Shown here one piece after another: positions 44,901 to 52,453 of a stretch of 64,000 nucleotides of DNA; positions within the stretch are counted from its first letter, which is position 1; every line of letters begins with the position of its first letter. This stretch comes from Spirochaetales bacterium. Lineage in GTDB: Bacteria > Spirochaetota > Spirochaetia > SZUA-6 > RPPD01. Below the pieces are notes generated by a model. That model did not search any database, had not been told where the DNA came from, and worked only from the letters and a program-made list of their open reading frames with translations. The stretch lies in assembly GCA_016930675.1 (NCBI GenBank), contig JAFGGG010000037.1, positions 1-64,000 on the forward strand, given 5' to 3'. Position numbers and translations under genes: made by a program.

Positions 44901-45164
44901 TGTGCCCTCGGATGAGGTGGAAGTTATTTGTTTTATATTGCTCACGTTGCTGAGTGTTGATTCCAGAGGCCTGGTTATGGTTTTTTCTATTTCTTCGGGG
45001 CCTGCCCCGGAGTACGAGGTAATAAGCGCCAGACCGGGAAAGCTTATTTCCGGAAATAAATCAATCGCCAGATTAAATGCCGTGTACAGACCGAATAAAA
45101 CCAGCAGTCCGAATATGATAATTAAAGTGGTTGGTCTGTTAACGACTGTCTTTGTAAGGCTCAT
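41952..45164 (-). CDS. RND efflux pump inner-membrane transporter (AcrB/HAE-like)
   Basis: A 1070-aa RND transporter with the usual two-halves architecture: TM1 followed by the first pore/dock domain (residues 40-330), TM2-TM6 with the proton-relay helix GLALGLGMLVDNSIVILE, and the second half. The intramembrane acidic residue is a single Asp in VDN where classical AcrB has DD. The C-terminus (residues from about 1040) is very basic. With the adaptor, TolC-like protein and PII-like protein it forms a complete tripartite pump. Substrate class cannot be told. It starts 8 bp after the adaptor stop. Confidence 0.93.
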   Translation of the reverse strand: MSLTKTVVNRPTTLIIIFGLLVLFGLYTAFNLAIDLFPEISFPGLALITSYSGAGPEEIEKTITRPLESTLSNVSNIKQITSTSSEGTSLIFLEFTYGTNMAEAANDVRDRLEFIKDSLPEEATTPQILKFDMSMIPILRLKVSGNRSPEDLREIAENYIQPRLEQIDGVALASVRGGKEKIIRVEIPQNRLEAYDLNFTQIKNMLMGNNLQISAGTISEGTTNFLVRSAGEFVNVEEIKNTVVAYKTSAASAGFSAQNPTGGMIGIRLRDIADVFEGFKEQDSLVFINGEPGVFINVQKQSGTNSVQVADRVFKNLPAINRSLPLGINVGVVRDTTQIIRDSLQQVSSSALLGVLFAIAILFIFLRSLKSTIVISTAIPISLIITLMLMYFFNLTLNLMTLTGLALGLGMLVDNSIVILENIYRYREKGAKLHASAILGAQEMITAITASTLTTICVFLPLALFRNQLEVYGEMFSGLAFTVVISLSTSLIVAILLVPVLTSKYVQLNTRREIVLPPALEKIDNIMGRFYTRLENLYKRILKWVLSHKKITIISIVGVFIASFFLIPLVGLQLIPVQEQDSVELSVELPTGTSLEITHSVILQFEEVVKQEVSSYQDIVSEVGEPSVFGFLGQSQTNKGSITITLPPYAERKEGSELVKQKLRGHFGDFPGAEITFSQRRGGGFTSSPFIITFKSDDRELSKNTAQKVLAILKEKVPEITEPILNLEEGLPEIEVKIDRDKAYSLGLSMAAIGQELRANIDGITAGKYRTGGSEYDILLILDEQSRNQLPDLEKIFIMSNFGQKIALASFAEFGRSTGPININRENQTRYLRITGGIAPGASINTVIPRIQQLITEEIPPNENLLIEYGGDFEDMQQYFPALMLVFLIAVLLVFGIMAAQFESFLDPFIIVFTIPLTLIGVIAVHFFTGEAFSLFTIVGLIMLGGIVVNNGIVLVDYTNLLRKRGRPLIEACIEAGGNRLRPVLMTTLTTVLGLAPIAFLKGEGASLVQPIAKTVVGGLTMSTFLTLFLIPVLYAIFNKFSDKLKQKKRLKQEKRRQIRLQRMREERSL

Positions 45165-45172
45165 AGCAGCTC

Positions 45173-46111
45173 CTATTGTATAATATCTTCCGCGCTAAGC
45201 GGGGGCAGTGTTTCAATAATTCGTACCTTCGCCTGATCCTCCAGTACCTTTTGGCCTTGCGCGATGATTATTTCATCAGGCTTCAGTCCGGAAAGTATTT
45301 CCAGCTTATTGTCGATTTCTATACCAGGAATTACTTCCCGCTGCTCGACCCATGACTCGTCTTTGACCACAAATACAAATATTTTTTCAAAGCGTCGTAC
45401 CAGACAGTAAGCCGGGATTTTGACAATATCCTTTTTTGTTTTGGTAATTATCTTTATTTCAGCGAACATGCCCGCTTTTACCTGGCCGGCTTTTTCCGTG
45501 AAGCGAAGTTTTACTTGCAGAGAGCGGGTGACAGGATCCAGAACCGGACTTACTTCTTTTATCTTTGCTTTAAAAACCTGCTCGGGGAAGGCCTGGAAAC
45601 GGGCGAGGGCATCAAGACCGACTTTAATATCCGCAATAAAGCGTTCGGCCACATTGGTAACAATCTCCAGTTCGCTGGTGCGGGAGATTTTGGCAATCGC
45701 TGTCTGTACGGTAATGGTGGAGCCCACTCGTACAGGCAGGCCTATGATGGTGCCGGAGATCGGCGCCCGCACCGGATTGGGCAGGAAGTTCTGGCCCGGC
45801 CTGCTGGGATCCACCTTGGCAATCAGCTGCCCAGCCGAAACATACTGTCCGAGACCCACGTTGATACTGATAACCTCCCCGTTGTTATTGGCAAACACAT
45901 CGATGCTGGCCAAAGATTCCACGTCTCCGTTCACCTGAATGTAATCGTTGATTTCACCTTTAGCTACAGGTATGACATTCACGGCAAATACGGTTTCTTG
46001 TTCTACCGGCGGAGGCGCGGGAAAACAGGAGCCGGTTATGGTTTGAATAAACATAACCGCCGCCAGGGGCAGCAGTTTAAATAAATTGAAATTCGCTTGT
46101 TTAGTTTTCAT
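45173..46111 (-). CDS. RND periplasmic adaptor (membrane fusion protein)
   Basis: A 312-aa adaptor of the HlyD/AcrA type. A lipoprotein signal ends in TITGSC (Cys about 28). A lipoyl-like segment (ISINVGLGQYVSAGQLIAKVD, VRAPISGTIIG), then a beta barrel (EIVTNVAERFIADIKVG) and the membrane-proximal domain (VIPGIEIDNKLEILSGLKPDE) follow. It lacks the long coiled-coil hairpin of AcrA, which is common for shorter spirochaetal forms. Its start overlaps the TolC-like gene by 11 bp. Confidence 0.9.
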   Translation of the reverse strand: MKTKQANFNLFKLLPLAAVMFIQTITGSCFPAPPPVEQETVFAVNVIPVAKGEINDYIQVNGDVESLASIDVFANNNGEVISINVGLGQYVSAGQLIAKVDPSRPGQNFLPNPVRAPISGTIIGLPVRVGSTITVQTAIAKISRTSELEIVTNVAERFIADIKVGLDALARFQAFPEQVFKAKIKEVSPVLDPVTRSLQVKLRFTEKAGQVKAGMFAEIKIITKTKKDIVKIPAYCLVRRFEKIFVFVVKDESWVEQREVIPGIEIDNKLEILSGLKPDEIIIAQGQKVLEDQAKVRIIETLPPLSAEDIIQ

Positions 46112-47456
46112 TTCCGCTCTCCAAATCTTTAAGTGGGGTATTGCATTCGTATTCCAGGTCCAACAGACCCGCCAAATAATTGTATTTTTCCTGCAGCAGA
46201 TCGATCCGTGCCTGCTCCAGCTCCTGTTCCGTGTCTTTTACTTCCAGAAGATCGATGCCTCCCGCGTAATATGACTCGAGCGCCAGATTATAGGCCCTCT
46301 CCGCGACCTTCACATTTATCTCTTTGCTTTGAATCGATGTCCTGGCCTTTTCCAAATAGCGTACGGTTTTGGTAATGGCCAGTTCCGCATTCTTTATGGC
46401 AAGATCCAGGCTCTGTTCCGCGATTGAAAGCTGGGTGTTAAGGCCGGCAAGTGCGACCCGGGTTTGGGAGGAGGGCAGGAGGGGATCAAGCAGCTGGGTG
46501 ATGGTAAAGGACAGAGCGCCTCTTTGCTGGGACCAGTTTTCCGGATCAAACAGGTCGTTCTCAAAGGGCCCGTTTAAGGTGGGATCGTAAGAAAATCCTA
46601 CCGTAAGTGAAGGGTAAAAAACAGAGGCGGTAAGCTCGATTGAGTTTTTTAGCGATGCCACGGCTTCATGCGCCTGGATAATATCGAAGCGCTGGTGCAG
46701 GTATTTTTGCAGCAGCAGCTGCGCATCATACTTGCGTGTCTTTATATCCATACTGCCCTTAAGTGTAATAGCAGTAGAAAGCTCCACACCCAAGGTGAAT
46801 TTAAAAAACATCTCCGCGTCGATATATGCGTTTTGCAGCTCAAGCAGCATGGGTTTGGAGTTCTCCAAGTAAACTTGTGTCTTAAGCAATGCGTACTCCG
46901 AGATCATGCCGTTCTGATAATCGATAACAGCCTGATTATAGCGGTCCCGGGCATTATTTACGGTAGTCTCCGCCACCTTCATCCGTTCTTTCAGCAGCAG
47001 CAGCCCGTAGAACTGCTTTTTGACGTCGCGGGAAAGCGAGCTTTTGGCTTTGGTGAGGCTGGTAAGCCCCGCTTCATAATCGAGCACGGTTTTTTGAATG
47101 TTATGGAAGCTTGCCATTGAAAGCGTAAGCTGGGCTTCCACGCCCGCAGTAAGGTTCCATTGGGAAGGAGGCTCATAACCCGGTATTGGAAAACCAAGGT
47201 CCTGCTCCTCATTCATCCGTGAAAGAGTGACGCCCGCGCCCACCGAAGGCACAAACTCGTTCCAGGAGCTGTCTTTGGCAAAGCGTTTGTCGTTCAGATT
47301 TAATTCCGCGGATTTTACCTCCAGATTATTTTTAAACGCGTATTCTATGGCAGTATCCACATCCAGTTCCAATGTATCGGCTGCCTGCGCCGCCAAGCCT
47401 GCGCAGACACAAAATAAGATGAGAATAATTCCTGATAATTTACTGCTGTTTAACAT
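46101..47456 (-). CDS. TolC-family outer membrane efflux protein
   Basis: A 451-aa TolC-like protein. It has a signal peptide (about 1-27, CVCAGLAAQA), then the two repeated helical hairpins of the OEP family (SVGAGVTLSRM..., AALAGLNTQLSIAEQSLDL as landmarks). YNQAVIDYQNG and YNLALESYYAGG mark equivalent helices in the two repeats. It forms the outer-membrane channel of the pump. Its start codon ATG 47456 lies 17 bp inside the 3' end of the TetR gene, with AAAGGAAAAG upstream. An ordinary member of the family. Confidence 0.9.
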   Translation of the reverse strand: MLNSSKLSGIILILFCVCAGLAAQAADTLELDVDTAIEYAFKNNLEVKSAELNLNDKRFAKDSSWNEFVPSVGAGVTLSRMNEEQDLGFPIPGYEPPSQWNLTAGVEAQLTLSMASFHNIQKTVLDYEAGLTSLTKAKSSLSRDVKKQFYGLLLLKERMKVAETTVNNARDRYNQAVIDYQNGMISEYALLKTQVYLENSKPMLLELQNAYIDAEMFFKFTLGVELSTAITLKGSMDIKTRKYDAQLLLQKYLHQRFDIIQAHEAVASLKNSIELTASVFYPSLTVGFSYDPTLNGPFENDLFDPENWSQQRGALSFTITQLLDPLLPSSQTRVALAGLNTQLSIAEQSLDLAIKNAELAITKTVRYLEKARTSIQSKEINVKVAERAYNLALESYYAGGIDLLEVKDTEQELEQARIDLLQEKYNYLAGLLDLEYECNTPLKDLESGNEN

Positions 47457-48792
47457 AAGCTTTTCCTTTCTGCTGCAGCGGCTTTTTGTTTCTGCTGATA
47501 TAACCTGTTATCCCATTACAAAACAGAGAGAATATCTGTCTGGTAAAGGGTAGATAATTATTGTGAGATTTACCCTTAATAGGAAGATCTTGTAATTTAT
47601 ACATAATCTGGAAAAAGATAAAGATAATGATGGTGCTGAAATCCTGTTTGCTGTCGCTTAGGGAGTCATGCTGCAAGGCGTCGGTTTTAAAATCAAATTG
47701 TGAAAAAATCTTATGCAGTTCCCGGTGCGGCAGGGCAATGCCCACATTCTGATAACGAGCCCAGTTTAAGATGGTGATCATCCCCGGATTGTTCACTGTA
47801 TATGAGGTAAGCGTGATGATAAACGAATATAATTTTTCACTGAAACTGTTCATTTTTTGTAAACGCGTGTTTGTAAGATCTATAAAATGCTCCTGCTCGC
47901 GCTTTATGGTTTTGAAAAACATATCGTTCTTGTTCTTGAAGTAAAAGTACAGGCTGCTTTTGTTGATACCGATGCGGGTGGCGATCTTTTCCACCGAAGC
48001 ATTGGTATAGCCCTCTTCGGCAATTACCTGTTCTATAGCGGAAAAAATACGGTCTGCTTTCAGCATCTCGCGAGGTTGTATCCAGCTTGTTTTTTCTATA
48101 GCGGCCGTATCTATTTCGTTATAGTCGAGGTTCGCGGTAAATCCGTTCAAGCAGTATATCTGACTTTTGCGGATATGCTGCCGGATTGATTCCTGGGACG
48201 CTTGTTTTGAAAAATCAAAGAAGCGCTGATGAGTCTGCTGCTCGTTTCTGAAAAGCTGCATCAGCCAGAAAAAACCCGTCAGTTGAATAAAGCGCAGTGA
48301 ATGTTCAAGGCATTCATTGTCATCTGTGTGTCCGTCATTAAGGAGGGCGGATATAAAGATTCGGTCAATTTTCTGCTTTAACGGTAAAAACTGTCGTTCA
48401 TGTTCGGGGTTTGTGCGCATGAGATAAGAATGAAAAAACGCGCAGTAATACGGATGTTCCTGAAAGAATTTGAAAAGAAACGCATAGTAGTGCTGTATCA
48501 ACTTTTGTAATGAATCTTTCCCATGACTCTTAATGAACTCATTTAAGGCTGTTTCCATGTCATGAGCAGATTTTTCTGTCATTGAGTTTAATAAATGGTC
48601 CTTACTTGTGAAGTAGCGGTATAAGGCGGCTTTCGTGAGCTTAAGCTCTTTGGCCACCGCGCTCAGACTTGTTTTTGTAAATTGGGTTTTTGACCATTCC
48701 CTGAATGCTGTTTCGAGGATTCTGATTTTTTGTGCGTTAAATGGCTTTTTCAATTCTGTTACCAAACGGTCGTTAACTTTATAATAAAACAA
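47440..48792 (-). CDS. Fused double-TetR transcriptional regulator
   Basis: A 450-aa protein with two complete TetR units in one chain. The first DNA-binding domain is at 20-66 (LSAVAKELKLTKAALYRYF) and the second at 245-292 (VEKIATRIGINKSSLYFYFK), each followed by a helical ligand-binding region of about 170 residues. Ordinary TetR proteins are about 200 aa and dimerise; here one polypeptide could hold two different DNA readers or form an intramolecular dimer. It opens the RND operon and is likely its repressor. The frame starts at TTG 48792; no ATG exists before the first domain. Palindrome TATAAGGCCGTATA (imperfect) overlaps this start. Confidence 0.82.
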   Translation of the reverse strand: MFYYKVNDRLVTELKKPFNAQKIRILETAFREWSKTQFTKTSLSAVAKELKLTKAALYRYFTSKDHLLNSMTEKSAHDMETALNEFIKSHGKDSLQKLIQHYYAFLFKFFQEHPYYCAFFHSYLMRTNPEHERQFLPLKQKIDRIFISALLNDGHTDDNECLEHSLRFIQLTGFFWLMQLFRNEQQTHQRFFDFSKQASQESIRQHIRKSQIYCLNGFTANLDYNEIDTAAIEKTSWIQPREMLKADRIFSAIEQVIAEEGYTNASVEKIATRIGINKSSLYFYFKNKNDMFFKTIKREQEHFIDLTNTRLQKMNSFSEKLYSFIITLTSYTVNNPGMITILNWARYQNVGIALPHRELHKIFSQFDFKTDALQHDSLSDSKQDFSTIIIFIFFQIMYKLQDLPIKGKSHNNYLPFTRQIFSLFCNGITGYISRNKKPLQQKGKAYVKQQ

Positions 48793-48793
48793 A

Positions 48794-48807
48794 TATAAGG
48801 CCGTATA
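48794..48807. promoter_or_regulatory. Imperfect 14-bp palindrome at the start of the TetR gene
   Basis: TATAAGGCCGTATA reads the same on both strands except for one mismatched pair. Situated just upstream of, and next to, the start codon of the double-TetR gene, it is a candidate operator for autoregulation. Confidence 0.3.
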
Positions 48808-48944
48808 AGTAAAAAAGCAATAAAAAGTTTAAAAAGTTACAACGTCAAAAAATATACACACCTGAATTGATTTAAAGGAATTCTTCATCTAAAATTTTAA
48901 TCTGTGAAACTGGTATAATCCGCGGTTCTAATTTGTAAGTTTTT

Positions 48945-49337
48945 TCAGGGAAGGGTTCCCCGTTTTAAATCCGTTTTCCAATTTGCAATTGCACCGAAAT
49001 CCAATAGATTGGTGTACCCGAGTTCCGCGAGTGCGTTTTTTGCAATACCCGACCTTCTGCCGCTGCGGCAGTACACAATAATCAAAGCATCTTTATTGGT
49101 GGTGGGAAGTATTTGGGCAATCACATCATACGGGATAAGTACGGCGGTGGGAATATGACCGTCTGTGTATTCCGCCTGTGTGCGCACGTCGACTAAAATA
49201 TAATCTTCCGTATTTTCTTGAATAAGCTTCTTGAGCTCAGCGAAATTGATGCCGTTTGTTCCCGCACCCGCGTTGCTGCCCGCGCAGCCTATTATTAAAA
49301 TAATAAAAATCACAACTGATAATTTTCTTAAAAACAT
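48945..49337 (-). CDS. Rhodanese-domain lipoprotein
   Basis: A 130-aa exported rhodanese. A short signal sequence ends in LIIGC with the lipidated Cys at 18. The rhodanese core spans about 30-130 with LVDVRTQAEYTDGHIP and the active-site loop VYCRSGRRSG, Cys90 being catalytic. It may transfer sulfane sulfur in the periplasm. AGGAGA precedes ATG 49337, and a promoter-like TTGCTG-17-TATTTT lies at 49393-49365. It is alone on the minus strand between the TetR gene and the VOC-HAD gene. Confidence 0.85.
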   Translation of the reverse strand: MFLRKLSVVIFIILIIGCAGSNAGAGTNGINFAELKKLIQENTEDYILVDVRTQAEYTDGHIPTAVLIPYDVIAQILPTTNKDALIIVYCRSGRRSGIAKNALAELGYTNLLDFGAIANWKTDLKRGTLP

Positions 49338-49364
49338 TATAATATCTCCTATTGTATATATAGT

Positions 49365-49393
49365 AAAATACTAATATTATGAAAGAACAGCAA
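49365..49393 (-). promoter_or_regulatory. Putative promoter of the rhodanese gene
   Basis: On the minus strand TTGCTG (49393-49388), 17 bp and TATTTT (49370-49365), some 28 nt ahead of ATG 49337. Confidence 0.35.
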
Positions 49394-49459
49394 GTGAAAT
49401 AATAAGGTATCTGAAGGCCGGAGGCAGCAGCTTGTTCTACGCGGCTTTTAAGGGCGGAT

Positions 49460-50509
49460 TCACATTCTTTGTTTAATCCATCTGAAGGCTTTTCTGTAAT
49501 TAAATGTTTTCATACCGTGTTTAAAAAGCAGATCGGCTGTGGCAAAAGCAGGCGCCAGCGGTTTTTCCGTTACCGAAGGAATACCGATACAGCGCATAAA
49601 CGCTCTTTTGGCGGCTTCCACACCGTACATGGAATCTTCTATCACAACACAGTTCTGTGGAGCTACCTTAAGTTTTTTCGCCGCCGCTAAAAACAGGTCG
49701 GGCTCGGGCTTGCTTTTCCCCACATGGTCTGCGGACAGCATTACTTTGAAATACTGCTTTATCTGCAATAATTTTGTAAGTTTCACCACAATTTCAGGAG
49801 ATGATCCCGTGGCCAGGGCCAGCGGCAACTGTTTGGCGAAGAGCTTTTTAATAAGTTTAAGCATGCGGCTGAACACGTTAGTGTTTGCCAATGCCAGTTT
49901 TAGATAAAGCTTGTTTTTTACGGCGGTCATTTGCTCAACCGTTGCGGGGATACTGTATGTTTTTATAATTTTGGCCATCATGGCCCGGTTTCCCATTCCG
50001 ATGTAGCCTTTTTTCATGTCCTTTGTAAAATGAATTCCGTAATGCTTAAGCAGCAGTCTGTCCGCTTCATGGTAGTTGTCTTCACTGTCGATAACGGTGC
50101 CGTCCAGATCGAATATCACAGCCCGGATCGGGTAGCGGGGTTTGGCAGTTGTCCGCTTTGAAATTTCTATACTATTACCTTCGGGATCTTTGATCTCCAG
50201 TTCTCTGTACCCGTCACCCGTAGTTCGCGGGCCTTTTACAATTTGAATTCCCGCGTCCCGAAGGCGCGCGGCTTCTTTATCAACATCCCGTACATGGAAA
50301 GAGATATGGAAGCCGTTTCCGGGATGTTTTGTTTCGCTGCCGTGCAATAACTCCAAAGACATGTGCGCTTTGCGTAAGAATACGGTTTTTAAACCGGGTG
50401 TATTGCTGCTTACGTAACCGTACTCTTGTTTGAATCCCAATATGTGCGTGTAAAAAAGCTGCATGGCGTATAAATCATTAACTATAATTCCGATATGGGA
50501 TAGTTTCAT
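49460..50509 (-). CDS. Glyoxalase (VOC)-HAD phosphatase fusion
   Basis: A 349-aa two-domain protein. Residues 1-120 form a vicinal-oxygen-chelate domain (KLSHIGIIVND at the start; ligand-type His5 and the Glu of GNSIEI). Residues 128-345 are a HAD phosphatase of the beta-phosphoglucomutase/phosphoglycolate class: VIFDLDGTVIDSE (D134, D136), ALATGSSPEI, and KSKPEPDLFL with CVVIEDSMYGVEAAK. One polypeptide may convert a reactive aldehyde or a sugar phosphate by two steps. The start overlaps the tatA2 stop by 4 bp (ATGA), so it is part of the tat operon. Confidence 0.87.
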   Translation of the reverse strand: MKLSHIGIIVNDLYAMQLFYTHILGFKQEYGYVSSNTPGLKTVFLRKAHMSLELLHGSETKHPGNGFHISFHVRDVDKEAARLRDAGIQIVKGPRTTGDGYRELEIKDPEGNSIEISKRTTAKPRYPIRAVIFDLDGTVIDSEDNYHEADRLLLKHYGIHFTKDMKKGYIGMGNRAMMAKIIKTYSIPATVEQMTAVKNKLYLKLALANTNVFSRMLKLIKKLFAKQLPLALATGSSPEIVVKLTKLLQIKQYFKVMLSADHVGKSKPEPDLFLAAAKKLKVAPQNCVVIEDSMYGVEAAKRAFMRCIGIPSVTEKPLAPAFATADLLFKHGMKTFNYRKAFRWIKQRM

Positions 50510-50736
50510 AAATCTGTCCTTTTTTGTTTATACGACGGGCGGGAATCCTTCTTCATTTTTTTCTCATTTTTACCGGGCTTTTTATCTTCGGCAACATGAG
50601 TAATCTCATCCTTTATGGTATTGATTTGCCTTAACAACCGACCCGCTTTCTTCAACAGTTTGGGAATATCTTTGGGTGAGATGAGGAAGAGTAAGAACAG
50701 AATAAGCAGCAGTTCACCGAGACCGATACCGAACAT
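50506..50736 (-). CDS. Twin-arginine translocase subunit TatA/TatB
   Basis: A 76-aa TatA/B-type protein: short N-terminal helix MFGIGLGELLLILFLLF, then the hinge SPKDIPK and an amphipathic helix KKAGRLLRQI, ending in a long basic tail rich in K, R and S. The hinge PKDIP and the N-terminal FGIGLGEL are typical of TatB, though length is TatA-like. It lies 3 bp after tatC and overlaps the VOC-HAD gene by 4 bp. It assembles the receptor or the pore of the Tat system. Confidence 0.85.
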   Translation of the reverse strand: MFGIGLGELLLILFLLFLISPKDIPKLLKKAGRLLRQINTIKDEITHVAEDKKPGKNEKKMKKDSRPSYKQKRTDL

Positions 50737-50739
50737 GCT

Positions 50740-51450
50740 TTACTTCCCCCAGCCTAAGAGTTTGGCCACACCGACAGCAAGAAGATAGAGTCCAAGCATG
50801 GGAACGGCCAACAGAACTTGAGAGACAACATCGGGCGGTGTGATAACAGCGGCTATGATAAAAATAACTATGGTAAAATGCTTAACATGTTTAAGCAGAG
50901 TACGTATTGTAAGGACATTGAATTTTAGCAGCATTAAGACCACTATCGGAAATTCAAAACATATTCCGAAAGCAATAAGAAACTGAAAAAAGAAGGTTAT
51001 AAATTTATGATATGAAATAAGTCTGGTTATGTTTGCAGGAAAAAAAATGTCGGATTTTAAAAATAGCAGGGCTATGGGAAGCACGAGTTGATAGGCAAAC
51101 AACAGACCGCCAAAAAAAAGCAGGAAACTGCTCGCCATAAAGGCTACGATAATTTTTTTTTCTTTGCTTTTAAGTGCCGGAAAAATGAACAGTGTGGTTT
51201 CAAAAAGCAGTACAGGGAGAGATAGAAATATCCCCATGGTAATGCTTACGGATACGATGGCAAAGAAGCCTTCGGTTACTTCTGTGACAAGCAGTTCGTC
51301 TTTGATGACTTCGGAGATATACGTAAAAAGCCGGGGGTAATAAAAAAAGCTGAAGACAGAACAGATGACTACGGATGCTACAACGATCAATAGTCTTCTG
51401 CGCAGTTCATATACATGATCCCAAAAGGGCATTGTTTGTTGTTTTGCCAT
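50740..51450 (-). CDS. tatC: Sec-independent translocase subunit TatC
   Basis: A 236-aa six-helix membrane protein. The N-terminus MPFWDHVYELRRRLLIV is the TatC signature, followed by helices at about 21-40, 72-95, 108-130, 150-170, 190-208 and 212-230; the C-terminal region after SQVLLAVPMLGLYLL is short. It recognises twin-arginine signal peptides. It lies 35 bp after the first tatA and 3 bp before the second. The start ATG 51450 has only a weak ribosome-binding site. Confidence 0.93.
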   Translation of the reverse strand: MAKQQTMPFWDHVYELRRRLLIVVASVVICSVFSFFYYPRLFTYISEVIKDELLVTEVTEGFFAIVSVSITMGIFLSLPVLLFETTLFIFPALKSKEKKIIVAFMASSFLLFFGGLLFAYQLVLPIALLFLKSDIFFPANITRLISYHKFITFFFQFLIAFGICFEFPIVVLMLLKFNVLTIRTLLKHVKHFTIVIFIIAAVITPPDVVSQVLLAVPMLGLYLLAVGVAKLLGWGK

Positions 51451-51485
51451 ATCTGCCGCTAGATTAACAATACTAATCCAAAGGA

Positions 51486-51650
51486 TTATTTGTCGGTTTC
51501 TTTTTTGTTCTCTTCGTCCTTATCCTTTAAACCTTTTTTAAACTCTTTAACTCCAATGCCTAAGGAGCGGGCGATTTTGGGGATTCGTGTGGCGCCAAAC
51601 AGCAGCAGCACCAGCGCCAGAATCAGTATTAGTTCAATGGGGCCAATCAT
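51486..51650 (-). CDS. tatA: Twin-arginine translocase subunit TatA (54 aa)
   Basis: A 54-aa protein, short for TatA (usually 60-90). MIGPIELILILALVLLLFGA is the membrane helix, then the hinge and ATRIPKIARSLG and an amphipathic helix (VKEFKKGLKD), ending in an acidic-basic tail. AGGAGG lies 9 nt before ATG 51650. It starts the tatA-tatC-tatA/B-VOC-HAD operon. This gene is easily missed because of its length. Confidence 0.88.
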   Translation of the reverse strand: MIGPIELILILALVLLLFGATRIPKIARSLGIGVKEFKKGLKDKDEENKKETDK

Positions 51651-51804
51651 AGACGGTAGCCTCCTGGTATTAAAATCCTGATGGTATTTCTATCTGATAT
51701 GCTATCACAGGCGTAATTCTTTTGCAATGCGCTCACTTTTTGGCACTAGATTTCGTTTTGTTATGAGGCAATTTCATGTTATATTCACCTACAAGGAAAG
51801 ATAT

Positions 51805-52233
51805 ATGATTGATTGGATTGTAGCATGGGTAAAAACTCATAAACTGTTTGTTATCGGGATAACGGTTTTTTCGTTAATCCTCCTGGCATTCTCTCTATTT
51901 ATGATTCCCGTGTTGATTATAAACCTGCCCAAAGACTATTTTAGTAAGCCAAAAACAAAGGCACGGCCTTCTTTTCTGCATCCGACTGTATATGTTTTAT
52001 TCCTGATATTTAAGAATATTTTGGGAGTAATTTTAATCTTACTGGGAGTTGTTATGCTTGTCCTGCCTGGTCAGGGGATCATTACGCTGCTGATAGGATT
52101 GATGATTATAGATTTTCCCGGTGAGCGTAAACTGCTTATTTATATCCTTAAAAAGACCAAGGCAATAAAAGCCATGAACTGGCTGCGTGAAAAAAACAGC
52201 AAGCCTCCGTTTGAACTGCCCGGATTGAATTAG
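51805..52233 (+). CDS. PGPGW family small membrane protein
   Basis: A 142-aa protein with three hydrophobic segments (about 15-40, 65-90, 92-108). The central LVLPGQGIITLLIGLMIIDFPGE matches the PGPGW (putative transmembrane protein) signature except that Q replaces the second P (landmark LPGQGIITLLIG). The family is uncharacterised. The ribosome-binding site AAGGAAAG supports ATG 51805, not the earlier ATG at 51727. It is divergent from tatA and followed by the dispersed element. Confidence 0.8.
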   Translation: MIDWIVAWVKTHKLFVIGITVFSLILLAFSLFMIPVLIINLPKDYFSKPKTKARPSFLHPTVYVLFLIFKNILGVILILLGVVMLVLPGQGIITLLIGLMIIDFPGERKLLIYILKKTKAIKAMNWLREKNSKPPFELPGLN

Positions 52234-52298
52234 TCAGCCCGACTTCACGGCACGCTTTCTCACTGCTACTGTACGTTACAGATGTTGTCGGATATAAT

Positions 52299-52435
52299 CG
52301 ACATACCACCAGCAAAGCTGGTGGTATGTCGGGGGAGCATTCCGTAGGGGTGCTGGGTGGACAAAAAAACCACCACGTATCTATCCTTTTTATGACTACT
52401 TCCATAAACATAAGTGGCGGGTTTTTCGGAAGTAG
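52299..52435 (+). repeat. Dispersed three-hairpin intergenic element, copy B
   Basis: Hairpin 1 (52299-52331) has a perfect 15-bp stem with an AAA loop. Hairpin 2 (GCATTCC-GTA-GGGGTGC) pairs with G-U wobbles in place of the G-C pairs of copy A. Hairpin 3 includes an AAACCACCAC arm facing GTGGCGGGTTT, and an outer CTACTTCC / GGAAGTAG repeat at 52396-52403 and 52428-52435. It aligns with the reverse complement of 23678-23801. It ends about 19 bp before the aldehyde dehydrogenase start. Confidence 0.85.
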
Positions 52436-52453
52436 AGGGTGAGGAGGCGTACT

